This document shows positions 24,529 through 27,327 of a DNA stretch of 27,327 nucleotides, in pieces (the stretch's first letter is position 1; each line of letters opens with the position of its first letter). Source of the stretch: Gammaproteobacteria bacterium. Lineage in GTDB: Bacteria > Pseudomonadota > Gammaproteobacteria > Pseudomonadales > Azotimanducaceae_A. The position numbers and the translations under genes are program-made. The stretch lies in the NCBI GenBank assembly GCA_012960755.1, contig DUAT01000068.1, forward strand, positions 93,899 to 121,225, given 5' to 3'. A model generated the notes under the pieces. That model was given only the letters and a program-made list of their open reading frames with translations. It was not told the origin of the DNA and ran no database searches.

Positions 24529-24861
24529 TCACTCAACACCAGTTAACATATAATCGACAACAGCCCTGATCTGCTCGTTGGTACAGTCCGCACACATGCC
24601 CCGGGGCGGCATTTCTCCAACCCCTTCGATGGAATTGAGGTAAATATCCTCTCTGCCGTAACTAAGGGAGTCTTCCCAGTCAGTGCTAACACCCGGCCTG
24701 GGCGCACCACGTACGCCGGTCGCATGACAGGCCACACACGTCTGATTATAAATTCTGAGAGTTTCTTCACTCGCGGTGACTTCATCAGCGATTGACACAC
24801 AACAGGATGATAAGGCTACGCCCAGAACAACCCAGTTCCTGAGTCTTGGCAATTTTTCCAT
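24529..24861 (-). CDS. Cytochrome c5-like monohaem protein
   Basis: This is a 110-residue periplasmic cytochrome. A TTG at 24897 would add 12 residues; I chose the ATG at 24861 because the signal peptide (MEKLPRLRNWVVLGVALS) begins there, though neither start has a strong Shine-Dalgarno. The haem site is CVACH at 42-46. The GAPRPG segment, the MPPRG loop with candidate Met ligand (Met84 or Met89) and the CADC pair at 90-93 are typical of the cytochrome c5 family, whose C-terminal disulphide this pair would form. It is the first gene of the redox set and the likely electron acceptor of the PQQ enzyme. Confidence 0.85.
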   Translation of the reverse strand: MEKLPRLRNWVVLGVALSSCCVSIADEVTASEETLRIYNQTCVACHATGVRGAPRPGVSTDWEDSLSYGREDIYLNSIEGVGEMPPRGMCADCTNEQIRAVVDYMLTGVE

Positions 24862-25056
24862 TGCAGCATAGTAGACAACTCTTAAATACACTTTCAATCA
24901 AGCATCCCTGCTGTTCACTTGTTATTTGAGAATCACATAATACTCTGCTCTATACAACCGGATGATCTTCTCGTTCAGGATTCCAGCGCCACCTGCCAAC
25001 AACATTCCCGATATCATAAAGATCTCACGACCAAGAACAACTTATTCTCATACATA

Positions 25057-25284
25057 TCAACAGTTGCAAGTTAAGACGGTATCTGTCACCCCAACTCCGC
25101 AAAACCGGGACAAGACTTTCCAGAATAGTCTATCTCGTTCTTTCAATGTCGGATGATTCTGATCTCGCTTCAGTACGATTAGCTGTTGCCGAAGTGCAAG
25201 ATTCTCAGCAGTTAGATAGGCGACGACATCAAGCTTGCCTGTAAGCCAATTGTAGAATATATGGATGAAACAGAACATCACCAA
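25057..25284 (-). pseudogene. 5' fragment of a DDE integrase/transposase
   Basis: Only about 75 codons remain. The stretch LTAENLALRQQLIVLKRDQ, then RDRLFWKVLSRF, is a familiar start of integrase-core transposases in which catalytic residues come some 100 residues later. Homology ends at about RFCGVGV, and the frame stops soon after. The DNA downstream (24900-25056) gives no continuation in any frame. It is a remnant at the edge of the segment bounded by the 75-bp repeats. Confidence 0.65.
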
Positions 25285-25679
25285 ACACTAATCTGGAAAT
25301 GCCTGAAACGCAATGGCATCAACGTGTACGAATATTTGCGAAGGACAAGGATTTCCCGGGCAACTTGTGAGCAAAAGTCAGAGGGATTTTGCGTCCCTGT
25401 AAGCTTGCGCTGCCGGTACCAACAGGAATCCTGCTGTACGCTTGATTGCACCATCGTCGTGGTCAGTACAGACTTGCTTCACCGCTCGAACAAGCCGGCC
25501 TGCCTAAGTATCTTTTCAATGATTAACCCTATCGCGCGTAAGCCTGCAGATCAGCATCATGACAGTCACCCACTTGTCAGCCCGAACAATAACTCAACCG
25601 TTGTCCTTAACCTAAAAAGAGACGACGCTGCGCCAATGATCAAAGAAACAATCTCAGCATACGATATTGAACGGATAGC
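25285..25679. other. Transposon debris, possible IS66-like scrap
   Basis: There is no intact gene in this stretch of almost 400 bases. A plus-strand frame starting just left of it, at 25261, reads HHQTLIWKCLKRNGINVYEY, then LRR. This recalls the C-terminal end of IS66-type transposases, but the rest of that frame is cysteine-rich and unlike protein. I treat it as weakly supported debris. Confidence 0.25.
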
Positions 25680-25754
25680 ACCGCTACACCTGCAATCACA
25701 AGTGATGTAGCACCGTCTGTTGAGCTAACAAGTCCTTTGATGCGACTATCTTCA
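25680..25754 (-). repeat. 75-bp direct repeat, right copy
   Basis: This copy is identical to 17032-17106 in the same orientation. Together the two copies bound 8573 bases of intervening DNA. In this copy the DUF5666 frame is lost right after GVAV, where it runs into debris. Confidence 0.95.
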
Positions 25755-26625
25755 TTCGATGCTTCATCTCTCCTGAGGCGTGTAGCAGAAAGCGTTCCAT
25801 CTGTTTCCAGGATACCTCGGATCTTCACAAAATCCCCGGCAGACATGTCACTCAGCCCGAAAAAGAACACGCTAAAGTCGTTGTCATCTTCCAACTGGGT
25901 TGTCAATGTAATTGTGATAGCAATGCCTAACACCGTGAGTTGATTTGCATTTACATCTACACTATCGACATTGGCTTCAATGCCTGTCGTTTCATTTCTT
26001 TTAGATTTTATTTTGTCTGAATCAAAACACCATCTGTATTGATTTTTCCCTCTACTTCAAGTTTTACATTGATAGCAAGATCATCGACGGTTCCCCGCAA
26101 GAAATCGGCCCCGGTTGTCGTTGATACCGACGTACCAAACACATCGAAATCGGTAGCTGATTCAAAATGCGTGACCAGTCCTTCCAACTCAACATTGTCG
26201 TCTGTAGCATGACTTATTTTTTTAAGCTCTACTATCATGGCAACCAACTCTCCGTCACTATTGAATGATTCACCTTTCACTTCTACCTGATCACCATTGG
26301 TCAGCGCACTGTTAAAATCTTTAAGTTCCGCTCCAGAAAACTCGATAAGCTGGTCGCCCAGATCAAAACGTGACTCAGTTACATCCAGGTTAGAGACAAT
26401 TCCAACAAGTTCAAACTCACCGCCTGGGGGACGTTTTTCCATATAGGTAGCGACGATTTGGCCGTTGCTGTTAAGTAAGCCACTCACTTCTATTACATCA
26501 CCGACACTGAGTCCTGCAAGTGATTGGCTGTTGGGAATCTCATCAAATACAGTACCTTCGTCTGTGAAAACGGTTTGTCCGAGTACGACAAGGATGTTGC
26601 CGTTGATGTTTGTGTCAACGGACAT
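25680..26625 (-). pseudogene. DUF5666-type repeat protein, 5' and 3' truncated and frameshifted
   Basis: The frame holds several DUF5666-like units of about 70 residues, each a small beta barrel with the pattern G-x-V ... F-x-(V/L)-x-G ... G-D-x-(V/I)-x-V-x-G-x-x-x-x-x-G. Examples are GDVIEVSGLLNSNGQIVA, GDQVEVKGESFNSDGELVA, and NVKLEVEGKINTDGVLI. A stop at 26008 interrupts it, but one extra A in the four-A run at 26014-26011 would read QTKIKSKRNETTGIEANVD and continue to 25680. The start is lost: VDTNINGNILVVLGQTV begins a unit only a few bases from the IS21-type end, so ATG 26625 is fortuitous. The 3' end is at 16877-17106. The complete protein would have been a secreted or surface repeat protein of unknown role. 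Confidence 0.7.
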
Positions 26626-26626
26626 T

Positions 26627-26663
26627 AATTTTGACCCCCAATCGGACAATAAAATTGACCCCC
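26627..26663. repeat. IS21-type element end with two internal repeats
   Basis: Two copies of a TTGACCCCC motif (about 26631-26639 and 26655-26663, 24 bases apart, each in an AT-rich context) lie between the DUF5666 fragment and the istB stop. Multiple short terminal repeats close to istB are usual for IS21-family elements. The exact element border was not determined. Confidence 0.5.
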
Positions 26664-26941
26664 TAGTTGGTTAATTTCTGTCGTAGCCGATAACTTTCTC
26701 CTCCTAACATAAATATTTTTGAGTGATGGAAAGTCCTGTCAACAATCGGTACCGCGACATTGTCATCGAAGAAGAACTCGTGCCAACTGGTAAAGTCCTT
26801 GTTGGTCGTGATGATCAATGAGCGATGCTCATACATGGCATTGATGAGTTGAAACAGGTTGTACATACCCTGTTTGCTCATCGGTAGGTAGCCCAACTCA
26901 TCAATCACCAGGATGTCATTCTTGGACTTCCCAGCATTCAC
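26663..26941 (-). pseudogene. istB fragment, IS21-family ATPase (C-terminal part)
   Basis: Ninety-two codons remain of the IS21 helper ATPase, normally about 250 residues. The Walker B region NDILVIDELGYLPMSKQG is clear, followed by LIITTNKDFTSWHEFF and the typical end DRTFHHSKIFMLGGESYRLR. The N-terminal half with Walker A is missing because an IS3-type sequence abuts at 26941. The DNA before the first in-frame GTG belongs to that element. Confidence 0.88.
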
Positions 26942-27327
26942 TAGACACTTCCTAGCGTTGAAAAATAGTTATTTTCATATTGCATTGGCGACACTCCATC
27001 TATGTGACTATGTCGCTTTATCGGATTGTAGAACATCTCAATAAAATTGAATATCTCAGTCTTTGCATCAACACGAGTTGTGTAGATCTTTTTTTGTGTC
27101 ACTCTTTTCTTAAAGGTTGCAAGGACTTTCTGCCACAGCGTTGTCGTGGCAATTTCCTCGTCGACTCATCGATGCCTTCAAATTGTTTGCTCGTAAGAAT
27201 GCCAGGTAGTCTGCACTGCCATACTGGCTCCCTTGATCACTGTGAACCAACACAGGCTTTTTAGGTTGGCGGTGGTTTGTTCAGCCAGGCGTAGAACCCA
27301 CTACGATGCAACTTCAATACTCGACAC
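26941..27327 (-). pseudogene. IS3-family transposase (orfB), internally deleted and frameshifted, runs off the window
   Basis: At the right edge the minus strand reads RVLKLHRSGFYAWLNKPPPT, the start of an IS3 orfB, then jumps to KPVLVHSDQGSQYGSADYLA and MSRRGNCHDNAVAES. The stretch between, which holds the first catalytic Asp, is missing. After NAVAES the frame slips by one, and ATFKKRVTQKKIYTTRVDAK ... GVSPMQYENNYFSTLGSV finishes at TAG (26943-26941). The second Asp (HSDQG) and the Glu (AES) are present. The element has split istB and is itself dead. Confidence 0.88.

Noticed and set aside
25261..25710. 149-codon plus-strand frame
   Set aside because: It overlaps the 75-bp repeat and DUF5666 frame, is rich in Cys/Arg without domain sense, and only its first 25 or so residues recall a transposase end.

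Overview
The window looks like a chromosomal stretch of a non-model proteobacterium, most likely a gammaproteobacterium. The reasons are sigma-54/NtrC-type signalling, a SHP/DHC-type cytochrome set, a PQQ enzyme and ordinary Shine-Dalgarno sites. No rRNA, tRNA or housekeeping gene is present to fix the taxonomy. Everything below comes from reading the sequence and its translations; no database search was run.

Positions 1-16524 form what reads as a surface-structure and signalling island. It opens with two tandem paralogous genes of unknown function and an OmpR-family response regulator. Two minus-strand genes (6031 to 2715) and a third, damaged paralogue (13138 to 11300) encode secreted proteins built almost wholly from an Asn/Ser-rich repeat of about 36-38 residues. 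Between them lies a plus-strand signalling set: a GAF histidine kinase, an NtrC-type sigma-54 activator, and a REC-HisKA-HATPase-REC-HPt hybrid kinase. A decayed REC-PAS-histidine kinase pseudogene follows. Then comes an operon (14634-16524) with a small secreted protein, a CsgG/HfaB-like outer-membrane lipoprotein carrying an extra C-terminal peptidoglycan-binding-like domain, and a small membrane-anchored protein.

Each of the three transcription units encoding repeat proteins or secretion functions has a good -24/-12 (sigma-54) promoter with exact GG-N10-GC spacing: 6117-6102 minus, 13275-13259 minus and 14561-14577 plus. The simplest reading is a sigma-54-controlled regulon for a curli- or holdfast-anchor-like surface fibre or adhesin, with repeat-rich subunits exported through a CsgG-like pore. 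This is the strongest candidate for an undescribed system here.

Positions 16877-26625 tell a rearrangement story. A DUF5666-type gene is split: its 5' part lies at 26625-25680 and its 3' part at 17106-16877, both on the minus strand. The two parts share an identical 75-bp direct repeat (17032-17106 and 25680-25754). Between the repeats sits about 8.6 kb holding a nuclease-like gene cut at its 3' end, two diheme cytochromes, a DUF1924/SHP-like cytochrome, a haem-containing beta-propeller protein, a PQQ-dependent dehydrogenase and a cytochrome c5-like protein. Transposase remnants lie at the right end. The redox genes read as a periplasmic oxidation module: the PQQ enzyme passes electrons to c-type cytochromes, with an SHP/DHC pair beside it.

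The right end (26627-27327) is a nest of broken mobile elements: an IS21-type end and istB fragment, cut by an internally deleted and frameshifted IS3-family transposase that runs off the window.
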